In this document: one piece after another, positions 8,750-17,223 of the stretch
Numbering within the stretch: the stretch's first letter is position 1
Layout of the letters: each line of letters starts with the position of its first letter
Assembly: GCA_964420285.1 (NCBI GenBank)
Contig: CAYQTE010000005.1
Coordinates: forward strand, 1-64,000
DNA from: CAYQTE01 sp964420285
GTDB lineage: Bacteria; Planctomycetota; Phycisphaerae; Tepidisphaerales; Tepidisphaeraceae
Length of the DNA: 64,000 nt
Reading direction: 5' to 3'
Position numbers and translations under genes: made by a program
The notes under the pieces: model-generated
What the model was told of the DNA's origin: nothing
The model's input: only the letters and a program-made list of their open reading frames with translations
Databases searched by the model: none

Positions 8750-9233
8750 GGCGGGGTCGGGCGTGCGCACTTGGTAGGCATGGAAACGACCATTGCCGCG
8801 CCTTTGGCCGGCGCGAAAGTTGCACAACCATCTTCCGGCCAGGGCCCCGGCAGTCTACCACAAAATTCAGAAACGGCGAAAAATCGGCCCCAGCAAAGCA
8901 GCACGCGATATTCTGACGCCCGCGCGCGAACGCCACGCCGACAAAATTCGACAACCGCCCGCCGCTGGCACGCCAGTTGTTATACACCTTCCAACAAAAC
9001 ATGATGCGAAGCTGGCAATCGGCCGCCGCCAGGTTCCGCTTCGCAAACAAGCCTCGTTTCCTCCTCCGCCAGGCTGCACGGAAAGAACCCTCCTCCCGTG
9101 CGGCCTTTTTTTGCGCGCGGGTCGGACCGACAACACACATCCGAACCAGTTTGCATTCGCGAGCACGGACGGCTATGAATACGGCAGATTCACAGACCGG
9201 CCGGGCGCGTTTGCCCCGCTGATCCGATGATGC
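8750..9233. other. Intergenic region between lipoprotein gene and tRNA-Pro
   Basis: About 480 bases lie between the leftward lipoprotein gene and the rightward tRNA. Open frames here overlap each other and lack start signals or recognisable protein features. The region should hold the promoters of both flanking genes, but I could not single out a convincing one. Confidence 0.5.
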
Positions 9234-9309
9234 CGGGGCGTAGCGCAGTTTGGTTTAGCGCGCTTGACTGGGGGTCAAGAGGTCGCAGGTTCGAATCCTG
9301 TCGCCCCGA
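9234..9309 (+). tRNA. tRNA-Pro (anticodon GGG)
   Basis: The 76-base sequence folds as a cloverleaf. The acceptor CGGGGCG (9234-9240) pairs fully with CGCCCCG (9302-9308), with discriminator A at 9309. The D arm contains GCGCAGTTTGGTTTAGCGC. The anticodon stem CTTGA/TCAAG encloses loop CTGGGGG with anticodon GGG. The T arm is GCAGGTTCGAATCCTGT. CCA is not encoded. Confidence 0.97.
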
Positions 9310-9328
9310 TTCTTGCCGAAGGCAAAAA

Positions 9329-9363
9329 TAGAGCAGTGGAGCAGGGGAACAGTTGAGCAGGTG
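9329..9363. repeat. Degenerate GAGCAG tandem repeat
   Basis: Four imperfect copies of an 8-9-base unit (GAGCAGTG, GAGCAGGG, GAACAGTT, GAGCAGGT) follow the tRNA. Related GGAGCAGTG text also occurs near 14760 and 33625. It looks like non-coding low-complexity sequence. Confidence 0.4.
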
Positions 9364-9412
9364 AAAACGCCGGCGCTCCACCGCAGTTTCCTTTGCACTC
9401 TTTACTTTCTTC

Positions 9413-11212
9413 TTATGGACTCCTCGCCTTGCTCATGGCCGCCAGGAGCATGAAGATGCCGGCCAGAAGTACGCCTGCGGGAGCGCCGTCCAGAATGCTA
9501 TCGGGCGCGAAAAAACGTTTTTCGACTTCATCGACGTGGCCAACCGGCGATGCAATGCTCGGGCGGCCGTGGAAAAAGCCCGTGTAAAACGACGGATCGT
9601 CCAGAGCGATGCCGGCGGCGATTTGTTTGGCTTCCCATGCGTGGTAGTCGTCCTGGTATTGTCTCGCCCAGGCGAGTTCCGCGACGTGGCGCTGGCGGGT
9701 TTTTGTTGTCCATTCATCGGGGGCGTCGGGCGACTCGTATTTCGCGATCACGGCCTGCTGCTTGGCGCAGTAGTCCACCAGCGCCTGCCGCACCTTCGCA
9801 TCGGGGGAAAAACTCTCCTTCATCTCCAGCGCTCGCTCGAATCCGTCCCATGCGATTTCATTCTGGCCGACCTGCACCGCGATGTCGGCCATGGCCATAG
9901 CCGAATTGGGATTGGGACCGCCGCCGAGCATCCACATGCCCATCAGAGCCAATGCGGGCTCGTCGAAAGGCACTTGTGACGCCAGTTCCGGATCGACGAC
10001 GGCCGACCATGTCGCCGAGGTGTCGACCGACGGAATCCGCGTGCGCTCTGCCACGCGATCTTCAATGCTGGCATTGGCGTCGAGCCAGTCGGCGGGCGCG
10101 GAAAGGTAACCAACCATTTGGGAGCGGATATCCTGAAGAGCCACTTCGGCAAGATCGGCGCCGATGACATCGAACTGTGTCCTCAGCTCCGGATGGTCGC
10201 GGGTGGCCAGAAAATGCCGCACGACGATAGCCTGCCAGGTTTCCCGGCCGAAGTGGGCGCCCGGATTGATCGCGATGGCTTGCTCAATGAGCTCCAGGCC
10301 CTCCCGCATCTGGTCTGGGGCAGCGGCATCACCGGCAAGCAGCTTGGGGAACGCGCCGTGAATGAGCGAAGTTCCGAGGTTGGCGCGGGCGGTGTACTGC
10401 TGATGCATCTCCGGCGGCATCTTGGCCGCCGCCACGATCTGCTCCAGCCGCTCGACCTCCTCCCGCTCGGCGGAATAGCCAGTGCGGGAAATAGGCGCGG
10501 GCGCCGCCGGGGGCTTGATGTCTATGTGGGGCAGCAGAATGAGCTTGTCGCGCATAACGGCCGCGGCCTCGCCGGACTTGTGCAGATTTTCGAGCCCAAC
10601 CGCCAGATCGTCCATGGAATCGAGCATCCGCGTGGTGGGGCCGGGCTTGGGGCGTTCCTCGTCAATGGCCGCTCGCGATTCCTGGTTGCGTTTTTCATAC
10701 CACGCCTGTCCGTGGCGAAGGTAACGCTCCATCAAAACGTCATGGAGCATCGCCATGCGAAACGACGTCCCGCCGGGAATCTCGGGAAGCTCGTACGCGG
10801 CAGGGTAGGTGATAACCTCAGTCCGGAGGCCGCCGTTCCTCACGTCTCCATTGGTAAGCAATGCGCTATAGATGAAGGCGCCAAACGGAACGGCGGCGAT
10901 TCCCAGTCCGATGGCGTATCGCAGTCTGTCGGGGCGCTTGCGACGCATGAATTTCACGTCACCCACGATCAGCACGACGCCGGCCAGCGTCAGTGCCATC
11001 CCGTAGACGTTCCATTCGCTACGAGTGGGCAAATCCGGCCGGCCCTGTGCAGCAGCCGCGCCCGATTCGGCCGCTCCCGGGTTGCTTGCTGATTCGTACC
11101 GCGAGCGGAATTCTCGCTCGACGACGACCGTTTCACGATCATTGAGACAGGCCAACGCGCCCGAAACGGAAAGCAGTGCAAAAAATACGGCCAGCCAAAT
11201 TGAACGTCTCAT
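9413..11212 (-). CDS. Exported tetratricopeptide-like protein, unknown function
   Basis: This 599-residue protein has an N-terminal signal sequence (WLAVFFALLSVSGALAC), possibly a lipobox. A single span with flanking basic residues (ALTLAGVVLIVGDVKFMRRK) follows near residue 100. The remaining part is rich in helices with TPR-like spacing, such as EGLELIEQAIAINPGAHFGRE, and a terminal hydrophobic helix AGVLLAGIFMLLAAM. No catalytic motif was found. It is likely a membrane-anchored scaffold facing the periplasm. The start at 11212 directly precedes the signal peptide. It is transcribed divergently from the gene at 11307. Confidence 0.5.
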   Translation of the reverse strand: MRRSIWLAVFFALLSVSGALACLNDRETVVVEREFRSRYESASNPGAAESGAAAAQGRPDLPTRSEWNVYGMALTLAGVVLIVGDVKFMRRKRPDRLRYAIGLGIAAVPFGAFIYSALLTNGDVRNGGLRTEVITYPAAYELPEIPGGTSFRMAMLHDVLMERYLRHGQAWYEKRNQESRAAIDEERPKPGPTTRMLDSMDDLAVGLENLHKSGEAAAVMRDKLILLPHIDIKPPAAPAPISRTGYSAEREEVERLEQIVAAAKMPPEMHQQYTARANLGTSLIHGAFPKLLAGDAAAPDQMREGLELIEQAIAINPGAHFGRETWQAIVVRHFLATRDHPELRTQFDVIGADLAEVALQDIRSQMVGYLSAPADWLDANASIEDRVAERTRIPSVDTSATWSAVVDPELASQVPFDEPALALMGMWMLGGGPNPNSAMAMADIAVQVGQNEIAWDGFERALEMKESFSPDAKVRQALVDYCAKQQAVIAKYESPDAPDEWTTKTRQRHVAELAWARQYQDDYHAWEAKQIAAGIALDDPSFYTGFFHGRPSIASPVGHVDEVEKRFFAPDSILDGAPAGVLLAGIFMLLAAMSKARSP

Positions 11213-11282
11213 CGCAAATCCCCAATACGACGCTCTCGAATCGTGGCCTACGGTCGCCGGATCGAGCCTTATGAATACTATA

Positions 11283-11300
11283 CCACGGCCGCAGCCGTGG
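11283..11300. repeat. Small perfect hairpin between divergent genes
   Basis: CCACGGC-CGCA-GCCGTGG is a perfect 7-bp inverted repeat with a 4-base loop, ending 6 bases before the ATG at 11307. It could be an operator or an mRNA hairpin limiting translation of the right-hand gene. No other support is available. Confidence 0.35.
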
Positions 11301-11306
11301 GATAGA

Positions 11307-11882
11307 ATGCAAAACATGTCCCAACGCCCCGATCATCCGGCCGGTGGTTCCGCTCATCGCATCGAGATTCGGCTGCGCGACATCAATCAGCTTTTCAACA
11401 CAATGGACGCCTCGCCGTTTCATGAAAAAGATCTGGATGCCGATGCCGAGGAGTTCATCGTGAGTTGGGCGCGGGAGTTTCCGCCTCAGGATCCGCTGGT
11501 TCTGGCCATTCATCTGAGCCAGGAAGGTCCGACCGGCACGCCCGACAGGCTCGTCGAGGAGGCCGTCCAGCATTACTTCACCTATCGCGCCAGCATCAGC
11601 CGCCTGGAATTCCGACGCCTCATGCGCGAGGGCCGGCTGAGTCTGATCATCGGGCTGGCCTTCCTGAGCCTCTGCCTGGCGGTGGCACAATTGATCCAGG
11701 CGATCGGGCCGGTCACGTTGCGGGAAATCGCCCGCGAAGGGCTGACAATCGGCGGCTGGGTGGCGATGTGGCGGCCGTTGGAAATTTACCTCTATGACTG
11801 GTGGCCGCTGCGCCGTCGATGGAAGACGTTTGAAAAGATGGGCCGGATGAAAGTCGAGATTCATCACGAGCCGGCGGCATGA
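11307..11882 (+). CDS. Two-span membrane protein of unknown function
   Basis: This 191-residue protein has a soluble N-terminus (1-110) with an Arg/Glu-rich helix that leads into a membrane span (LIIGLAFLSLCLAVAQLIQAI). A short loop and a second amphipathic span (LTIGGWVAMWRPLEIYLYDWW) follow, and then a basic tail. The WRPLEIYLYDWWP block looks conserved. From memory, similar small membrane proteins are common in bacteria without an assigned role. The start is ATG 11307 or the ATG 9 bases later; neither has a strong SD. Confidence 0.5.
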   Translation: MQNMSQRPDHPAGGSAHRIEIRLRDINQLFNTMDASPFHEKDLDADAEEFIVSWAREFPPQDPLVLAIHLSQEGPTGTPDRLVEEAVQHYFTYRASISRLEFRRLMREGRLSLIIGLAFLSLCLAVAQLIQAIGPVTLREIAREGLTIGGWVAMWRPLEIYLYDWWPLRRRWKTFEKMGRMKVEIHHEPAA

Positions 11883-11925
11883 TGGCTTGCGACCGCGAAG
11901 GCCGATCGCTCGCGGCCCGCGACGC

Positions 11926-13278
11926 CTACCGCTTGTGCAACTCCATCGTCCACTGCGGGTTGATCGGAATGGTCACGCTTGCCCCCGCCGCCGCGCGGTC
12001 GAATTGTCTCGCATACGTCCGGAACTGATAATCCACGAACCGCGGATAGACCCAATCATCCCAAATTCCGATCGCACCCAGCACGGCCAGCATCGCGATG
12101 CCGAATACCATCAGCAGCCGGTGCCGATGCTTCGACCAGACAAGCCAAACCAGCGAAACCACCCACGCCAGCATGGGCAGGAAATAATACCGGCCGCCCG
12201 CGCCGGGGATGGCCATGATCGGCCATTGAGCCTCGGTCGTGCTCACCACCGGCGACGCCATTGCCGCCAGCAGCGTGATCGTGCAAAACAGCATGAACAG
12301 CCGCAGCGTCAGATTCGAGTTCCACGCCACATACATCACCACCAGCCCGCCCACGGCCGTCACCAGAACCGGCGCCACCGTGCCCGGATTCCACCAGGGT
12401 TCGCGATAGAACTGCTCATAATTCGCACGGCCCAGCAACGCGCCCAGAAACACCTGGCCTCCAACGACGCGGGAAAATGTGACCGGACTTGCCCCTAGCG
12501 ATGTCGCCAGTCGCGTGGAAATCATCGTCGATATCAGGCTGTATCCCTGAATCGCCGACGTGATGATGTCCAGGCCGAATAGCGTCAGCGACCAGCGTTG
12601 CCTCGTGTGATACCAGGCCAGCGCCGCCGTCGGCAGAAGAAGTATGCAGAACGGCCCGCTGAGTCCCGAGAGCGCCAGCACGCCCAGATCAAACGCCTTC
12701 CATCGGCCAAGCGAGCCGGGTTCGGCCAGGATGACCATGCACGCGACCAGACCCAGATGCCACTGGGCGTTGGTCAAATTGGCGTTGATCTCGCAAGTGT
12801 TGGGCAATGCCAGATAGAGGAAGGACAGCAGCAGCCGCATCCACACACCGGGCACGAGCCGATCGAATCGGGATGTGTGCAAGAACCACACCGGCAGGAT
12901 TTGGACCGCGATGGCCACCAGATTGAAAATGGCCGGCGCCGCGCGGAGCGGAAACAACAGCGCGAACGCCGCCGTCGCGCGCGAGATGGTCTGGTAGTAC
13001 CCCGAATGCGGCAGGGTCAGTGCATTGAACCAGCCCCAGTTGTAGGCCTGCTGATACCACACCGCACCGTCCTCGGCCCAGAATTGCGGGTGAAACAGCG
13101 CATCGGGCCGTCGCGAGACGACCGCGGCGAACGAGAGCAACGTCAGACATGAAGTGTAGACGAGCCGCTTGGATGTGAGCGGCGCCTTCGCGTGGCTGTC
13201 TCCGACAAGCGCGTCTTCAACCGCGGGCGAGCCGGTTTGACCGCCGATGTGTCGGTCCCCGCGCAATAATCCTGGCAT
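11926..13278 (-). CDS. Polytopic membrane protein, possible GT-C-type glycosyltransferase
   Basis: This 450-residue protein has about ten hydrophobic spans. After the first span the exported loop carries HPQFWAEDGAVWYQQAY, an acidic ED motif at the position where GT-C glycosyltransferases keep their catalytic acidic pair. Transfer of a sugar from a lipid-linked donor is therefore plausible but unproven. The N-terminal 35 residues before the first span are unusual and the start lacks an SD, so the real start may be further in. The 3' end lies close to the convergent gene ending at 11882. Confidence 0.45.
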   Translation of the reverse strand: MPGLLRGDRHIGGQTGSPAVEDALVGDSHAKAPLTSKRLVYTSCLTLLSFAAVVSRRPDALFHPQFWAEDGAVWYQQAYNWGWFNALTLPHSGYYQTISRATAAFALLFPLRAAPAIFNLVAIAVQILPVWFLHTSRFDRLVPGVWMRLLLSFLYLALPNTCEINANLTNAQWHLGLVACMVILAEPGSLGRWKAFDLGVLALSGLSGPFCILLLPTAALAWYHTRQRWSLTLFGLDIITSAIQGYSLISTMISTRLATSLGASPVTFSRVVGGQVFLGALLGRANYEQFYREPWWNPGTVAPVLVTAVGGLVVMYVAWNSNLTLRLFMLFCTITLLAAMASPVVSTTEAQWPIMAIPGAGGRYYFLPMLAWVVSLVWLVWSKHRHRLLMVFGIAMLAVLGAIGIWDDWVYPRFVDYQFRTYARQFDRAAAGASVTIPINPQWTMELHKR

Positions 13279-13336
13279 GGCTGGAATGTATCAATCGACT
13301 TTAGCCGCCACAAGCATCGGGTGCCCGTGGCAGAAA

Positions 13337-13900
13337 TCACGGCCTTGTGCAGCACGCGGTCGATTCCGTCGGATTTCGCCGATTCCACGGCATCTTGCCC
13401 AGAAGCATGGCCATGCCGCAGGTGTCGGTGATGCCGGCAAACATCAGGCCGGCCCCGACGAACGCCGGAACCGCAACAAAGGCCGGATGAAGCGTCCACG
13501 CCAATATCGCGCCCAGCAGCACCAGCGACCCGGCGGCGATTCTCACCTGCCGTTCGAGGGAAATGACGCCGCCGCCGCGCTCGACGGGCAGTCCCATTTT
13601 CTCCCACGCGGCGGTGCCGCCTTCGACGCAATAAACCTGCGCCACCCCGGCATCCGCAAACCGCTGGCACGCTTTGGCGGCTCGGGCGCCGGACTGGCAA
13701 ATCACATAGATCGGCTCGTCGGCGCCCTGGCGCCCGGCGGCCGCCGCGGCCGGGTCCAGTTCATCCAAAGGCATCAGCCGGGCGCCGGCCGCATGAATCC
13801 GGGCGAACTCGGCGGGCGTGCGAACATCGAGGATATGCAGCGGTTTCCCGCTCTCGATCCGCCGACGACATTCCGCGACGGGTATCGTATTTGTGGCCAC
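13337..13900 (-). CDS. Rhodanese domain fused to DUF2892-type membrane helices
   Basis: This 187-residue protein has an N-terminal single rhodanese domain (about 5-110) with active-site loop CQSGARA (Cys68), which carries persulfide sulfur. A C-terminal hairpin of two membrane spans follows (SLVLLGAILAWTL and AVPAFVGAGLMFAGITDTCGMAMLL), the DUF2892 pattern. It probably acts at the inner membrane in sulfane-sulfur handling or thiol stress. It follows the AhpD-like gene by 18 bases in the same direction, and both read divergently from an ArsR-type regulator that likely controls them. Confidence 0.8.
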   Translation of the reverse strand: MATNTIPVAECRRRIESGKPLHILDVRTPAEFARIHAAGARLMPLDELDPAAAAAGRQGADEPIYVICQSGARAAKACQRFADAGVAQVYCVEGGTAAWEKMGLPVERGGGVISLERQVRIAAGSLVLLGAILAWTLHPAFVAVPAFVGAGLMFAGITDTCGMAMLLGKMPWNRRNPTESTACCTRP

Positions 13901-13918
13901 GACAACTCTCCGTTCTTC

Positions 13919-14272
13919 TCAAAGGGACGATCGTTCCGCGATGGCGTCCAGAGCCTCGACGACGCGCGGCAGATAGGTATAGGTCGGACCACCCTGCATC
14001 AGGACGGCCACGCCGGCCGCTTCGAGAACCTGCTCGCGCGTCGCCCCGGCGTTCACCGCCGCCTGAATGTGCGCGTAGATGCAGTTCTCGCACCGCACCG
14101 CCAGGCCGATCGCCAGCGCCATGAGTTCCTTTTCCAGCACGCTCAGGACGCCCGGTTTCATGGCGGCCTGGTGCAGCGTTCCAAATCCCTTGATGAGCTC
14201 GGCCATCGAGGCCCGCACCGGGCGCATCGCGGCGGCGTTATTCTCGTAATAGTCTTTTGCATTACTGGACAT
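13919..14272 (-). CDS. Carboxymuconolactone decarboxylase / AhpD-like protein
   Basis: This 117-residue all-helical protein has the AhpD redox motif CENCIYAH (Cys61, Cys64, His68) after the family EKELMALAIGLAVR helix. Such proteins act as thiol peroxidase-like or reductase partners in oxidative or sulfur stress; true carboxymuconolactone decarboxylase activity is unlikely without pathway genes. It is the first gene of the leftward operon facing the ArsR regulator. Transcription would start near the palindrome at 14335-14360. Confidence 0.8.
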   Translation of the reverse strand: MSSNAKDYYENNAAAMRPVRASMAELIKGFGTLHQAAMKPGVLSVLEKELMALAIGLAVRCENCIYAHIQAAVNAGATREQVLEAAGVAVLMQGGPTYTYLPRVVEALDAIAERSSL

Positions 14273-14334
14273 GGGGCATCTCCAAAAAAGTTTTCTCCGG
14301 CCGCCTTGCCTGCGTCGCAGGCGGCGGTTATAAT

Positions 14335-14360
14335 ACTATATCACTGTACGGCGATATAGT
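14335..14360. promoter_or_regulatory. ArsR-family operator between divergent genes
   Basis: ACTATATC (14335-14342) and GATATAGT (14353-14360) form a perfect 8-bp inverted repeat with a 10-base spacer. They lie between the AhpD-like/rhodanese operon and the regulator gene, in the only AT-rich stretch nearby. This is the usual layout for autoregulation by a dimeric winged-helix repressor. Confidence 0.65.
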
Positions 14361-14374
14361 CAAGGGAGTGCGAC

Positions 14375-14749
14375 ATGAAAAGTGATTCCTCAACCCGCAA
14401 CCGCCCTGGCGCGGGCCACAAGCCTCTCGACGCGGCGCAACTGCAGGCCGTGGCCGATCTGTTCGCCGTGCTCTCCGAACCCAGCCGGCTGCGCATCGTG
14501 CAGATTCTCCAGAGCGGCCCGGCCAGCGTCGGGGAACTGGTTGATCGCACCGGCTTCAAGCAGGCCAACGTGTCCAAGCAACTGGGCATTCTCTTCTCGG
14601 CCGATATCATCTCCCGCCGCCAGGACGGCAACCGGGCCATCTATTCGATCAAGCTGCCCCTGGTGTTCGAATTGTGCGATCTGGTCTGCCGCGGCATCGC
14701 CCGACAGGCCACCGAGCGCGCGGCGGCGCTGGCGGGGATGGGAAATTAA
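14375..14749 (+). CDS. ArsR-family winged-helix repressor
   Basis: This 124-residue protein has a winged-helix domain (about 22-95): LFAVLSEPSRLRIVQILQ, then recognition helix QANVSKQLGIL and wing RRQDGNRAIYSI. The usual metal motif CVC in the recognition region is absent. A Cys pair sits instead in the last helix (Cys101, Cys105). That pair plus the rhodanese/AhpD context suggests sensing of reactive sulfur or oxidants rather than arsenic, though it is not the cysteine arrangement known from SqrR/BigR. It is likely to repress itself and the divergent operon through the palindrome just upstream. Confidence 0.8.
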   Translation: MKSDSSTRNRPGAGHKPLDAAQLQAVADLFAVLSEPSRLRIVQILQSGPASVGELVDRTGFKQANVSKQLGILFSADIISRRQDGNRAIYSIKLPLVFELCDLVCRGIARQATERAAALAGMGN

Positions 14750-14909
14750 AGCAGGAGACGGAGCAGTGTGGCATTTTTGCTCCCAATGCGACTGTTTCAG
14801 TTGACGCCCCGGCCGCTTGCTACATGATACGGGGGCTCGCGCTCGCAATCCTGCGCCCCCGAACGCGAACCGCGGCGATAGCCGCCTGTGAGTCTCGGAG
14901 CCAACCGAT

Positions 14910-15395
14910 TTGCGAATCCACGAGTCCATCATCATCGCCGCAGACGCCGATGCGGTCTGGCCGCTGATCGCCGACCCGGTGCGGCAAGCGGACTGGAATG
15001 GCAGAATTGTCTCCGTCGATCGCAACCGATCGGGTCCGGCCGGGCAGGGGGATCGGTTCGACATGATCTTCCGCATGTCCGGCCGCGATCGCAAATGCCG
15101 GGTCGACGTGATCGAGTGCGACCGGCCGAATCGCATCGCGTTCCGGTACAGCATGACGTTCAAGGACATCGAACGGATCATGGAGGTATCGTTCGACATC
15201 ACCAGCCAACCCGGCGGCGTCCGCGTCGATCAGATCGACCAGTTCACGAAGGGAATCCCCTGGCTGGCGCGGGTCGTCATGTGGCTCGTCAATCGCTTCG
15301 GCTGGCAAGCGGAAGAGCCGCATCTCGGCCGGCTGAAAAAGTTGGCGGAACACTCGCACTCAGCAGCATCAGCCGATTCTTCGCCAGTGCGATAG
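14910..15395 (+). CDS. SRPBCC-superfamily (START-like) protein
   Basis: This 161-residue protein follows the polyketide cyclase/SRPBCC pattern. It opens with IHESIIIAADADAVWPLIAD, followed by a beta-rich cavity-forming core (DRFDMIFRMSG, VIECDRPNRIAFRY) and a long C-terminal helix (WLARVVMWLVNRFGWQAEE). It would bind a hydrophobic ligand; the ligand is unknown. The frame starts with TTG preceded by CGGAG. The 3' end overlaps the convergent TOPRIM-like gene by 27 bases. Confidence 0.65.
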   Translation: MRIHESIIIAADADAVWPLIADPVRQADWNGRIVSVDRNRSGPAGQGDRFDMIFRMSGRDRKCRVDVIECDRPNRIAFRYSMTFKDIERIMEVSFDITSQPGGVRVDQIDQFTKGIPWLARVVMWLVNRFGWQAEEPHLGRLKKLAEHSHSAASADSSPVR

Positions 15396-15899
15396 CGCTT
15401 GGCGGAGCGAGTCGACGCACGTTGTTCCGGCGTTGGGATTATCGCGGGCCCAACCGTGAATCTGATTCGCGGCCGTCCGGATTTCGGCTTTCTTCGGCTC
15501 TGGCTTCTTGTAGCTGTCAACTTCATTGACCGCTTGACCCAACGCCGCGCGTATCCAAGTTTCGATGTGGCGTTTGGGAATCAAGATGACTGTTGGATCA
15601 GTGTCGGAGGCGACGAAATGCCCACGGCGCTGCGCCACCGTGAACTCGTCGGCGTCAACAACCGCAATGAGACGGGTGTTCGCATGGGAAACGTGCCGCT
15701 TGCGACAGGCCTCAAGTTCGCCTGGGAACGTCTGCAGCACCCAGTCGACGTTGCCGCCGTGAACCAGACGGCTCGCATTCTTCGCGAGAAATTGGGGCGG
15801 TTCCGTCGGAAGATCGCATTTCTTCAGATACGCGCGTACAAGTTGTTCCTGCGGGTCGTCCTCGCAAAGCAGGACTGTTTGCGACACGCGATCACTCAC
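15369..15899 (-). CDS. TOPRIM-like partner of the upstream ATPase (candidate defence effector)
   Basis: This 176-residue protein has first-strand acidic motif VLLCEDDPQEQLVRAYL near the start, then LIAVVDADEF (DxD) near residue 80 and ILIPKRHIETWIRAAL. That order and spacing resemble TOPRIM-fold nucleases of the DUF4276/DUF4435 kind that pair with SMC-like ATPases. The GTG start at 15899 overlaps the end of the ATPase gene by 8 bases (GTGAGTGA), so the two are coupled. By analogy with PARIS (AriA/AriB) and OLD-type pairs, it would be a nuclease released or activated by the ATPase on phage attack. Family membership is inferred from motifs only. Confidence 0.55.
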   Translation of the reverse strand: MSDRVSQTVLLCEDDPQEQLVRAYLKKCDLPTEPPQFLAKNASRLVHGGNVDWVLQTFPGELEACRKRHVSHANTRLIAVVDADEFTVAQRRGHFVASDTDPTVILIPKRHIETWIRAALGQAVNEVDSYKKPEPKKAEIRTAANQIHGWARDNPNAGTTCVDSLRQALSHWRRIG

Positions 15900-17091
15900 C
15901 GTCCCACCCCCGCGCGACAAGTTCCGCGGCGGTAAGGCCGGTCTTTGCCGGATCGCTAAACGCGCGACATTCGGTATTCCGGCCATCAGGCCTGTCGAGG
16001 ACAAGGCCATTCCGGAAAGCCATGTAATTCAGCAACTCCGGATGATGCGACGCGATGAGAACTTGCGCCCCTGTCTCGTGGTCGTCCACGTGGTCAAGCA
16101 CCTTGGTTAGCCAAGGCAGCACCTCCCGAAGTGCGATGAAATTATCCGGCTCGTCAAAGCACACTGTCGTGCCCGGCTTGAGCGCAAAATGAAGCACGGC
16201 GTACAAACCGATGAGCACGCGCTGGCCTTCGGACATCTCCCCAAGAAGATACGACCGGTCGCGGAGTTCCCAGTCTTCACCGCTCCTCGCGGTTACGTGA
16301 CGGCGGATACCGTCGGCAACAACGTCACGGAGTTCCGAATCTTCGGCGCTCGTCGAGGTCGTCCGAATTTTCATCTCGCGGCGACGTGCGCCGGCGTCTT
16401 CAAAGTCAACCGAAACCAGTCCCTCGATGACCTCCTTGAGGTCAGCGACATATCCGAGATCCTGGGTTGCCTGCCGCTGTTTCACGTAACGGTACCAGTC
16501 CCCAAAATCGCCAAGGAACATGTCCGGATGCGAAACGTTCTCGTCATTCTCGGCAATTCCAGACATCCGCTGTGGGTCCGGACTGACGATCAACAATCCG
16601 TCCAGCCATCTTCTAAACCACTCCAGCTTCGTGCGGTTACCGCTGGCCATGATGGTTGCCAGGGCCGAATGGCTGGAATCGAATGGGTATTGGACCTCCA
16701 CCCTATCACGATCATCGAAAAGACTGACCATGTTGTTCTTGAAACTAAACAGGGGCTTGCCCGAAAAAGTGACCTCTTCCTCGACAACGTTTGGGTTCAC
16801 ACGTTCCCCCAACATGCCCATCACAAGCCGAAACTTGTAAATTCCACCGTTGCCTTCGACGTCCATTTCGAATGTCTGCTGCGGCCCGTCCTGCCAACGC
16901 GTTCGAGAACGATTGCCGAAGCGATCAACAGGCGACCCGCCATAAGCGCAGAAATCCCGGATCAGCGCCAGCACATCAAAAAGTGTGGATTTGCCCGATC
17001 CATTGGGTCCAAGGATCAACTGCTGGGTTGCAAGTTGACACTCGAAATTCACCAGGCAGCGGAAATTGTCGACGTAAAGACGCCTCAGCAT
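15892..17091 (-). CDS. SMC/ABC-type AAA ATPase (OLD/AriA-like), candidate defence ATPase
   Basis: This 399-residue protein has the RecF/SMC opening LRRLYVDNFRCLVNFE and Walker A GPNGSGKST (28-36). A long middle part follows, with signature-like GEMSEGQRVLIGLYA, Walker B TVCFDEPDNFI and the H-loop IASHHPELLN near the end. It is AAA_21/AAA_15 type, like ATPases of OLD, Septu and PARIS defence systems. The start at 17091 was chosen because the homologous opening begins there; the frame further upstream is antisense to the next gene. Codon and base use looks less GC-skewed than in the neighbours, consistent with acquisition. A TATAAT lies just before the ATG. Confidence 0.7.
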   Translation of the reverse strand: MLRRLYVDNFRCLVNFECQLATQQLILGPNGSGKSTLFDVLALIRDFCAYGGSPVDRFGNRSRTRWQDGPQQTFEMDVEGNGGIYKFRLVMGMLGERVNPNVVEEEVTFSGKPLFSFKNNMVSLFDDRDRVEVQYPFDSSHSALATIMASGNRTKLEWFRRWLDGLLIVSPDPQRMSGIAENDENVSHPDMFLGDFGDWYRYVKQRQATQDLGYVADLKEVIEGLVSVDFEDAGARRREMKIRTTSTSAEDSELRDVVADGIRRHVTARSGEDWELRDRSYLLGEMSEGQRVLIGLYAVLHFALKPGTTVCFDEPDNFIALREVLPWLTKVLDHVDDHETGAQVLIASHHPELLNYMAFRNGLVLDRPDGRNTECRAFSDPAKTGLTAAELVARGWDGE

Positions 17092-17097
17092 TCCTGC

Positions 17098-17104
17098 AAT
17101 TATA
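17098..17104 (-). promoter_or_regulatory. -10 element placing transcription start at the ATPase ATG
   Basis: On the minus strand TATAAT ends 7 bases before the ATG at 17091. Transcription would then begin at or next to the start codon, giving a leaderless mRNA. The AGGA between them is too close to serve as a normal SD. No clear -35 hexamer is visible. Confidence 0.35.
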
Positions 17105-17223
17105 CACCAGCGCCGCCATCGCTGGAATGAGATTGCGGAAGTCCAGGCGAAATGCCCAGCAGCGGCCGATGGTTGGCATGGTTTCTGGAAAAACCGGACG
17201 CCCGCGTGTAGCTTTCCCCTCAA

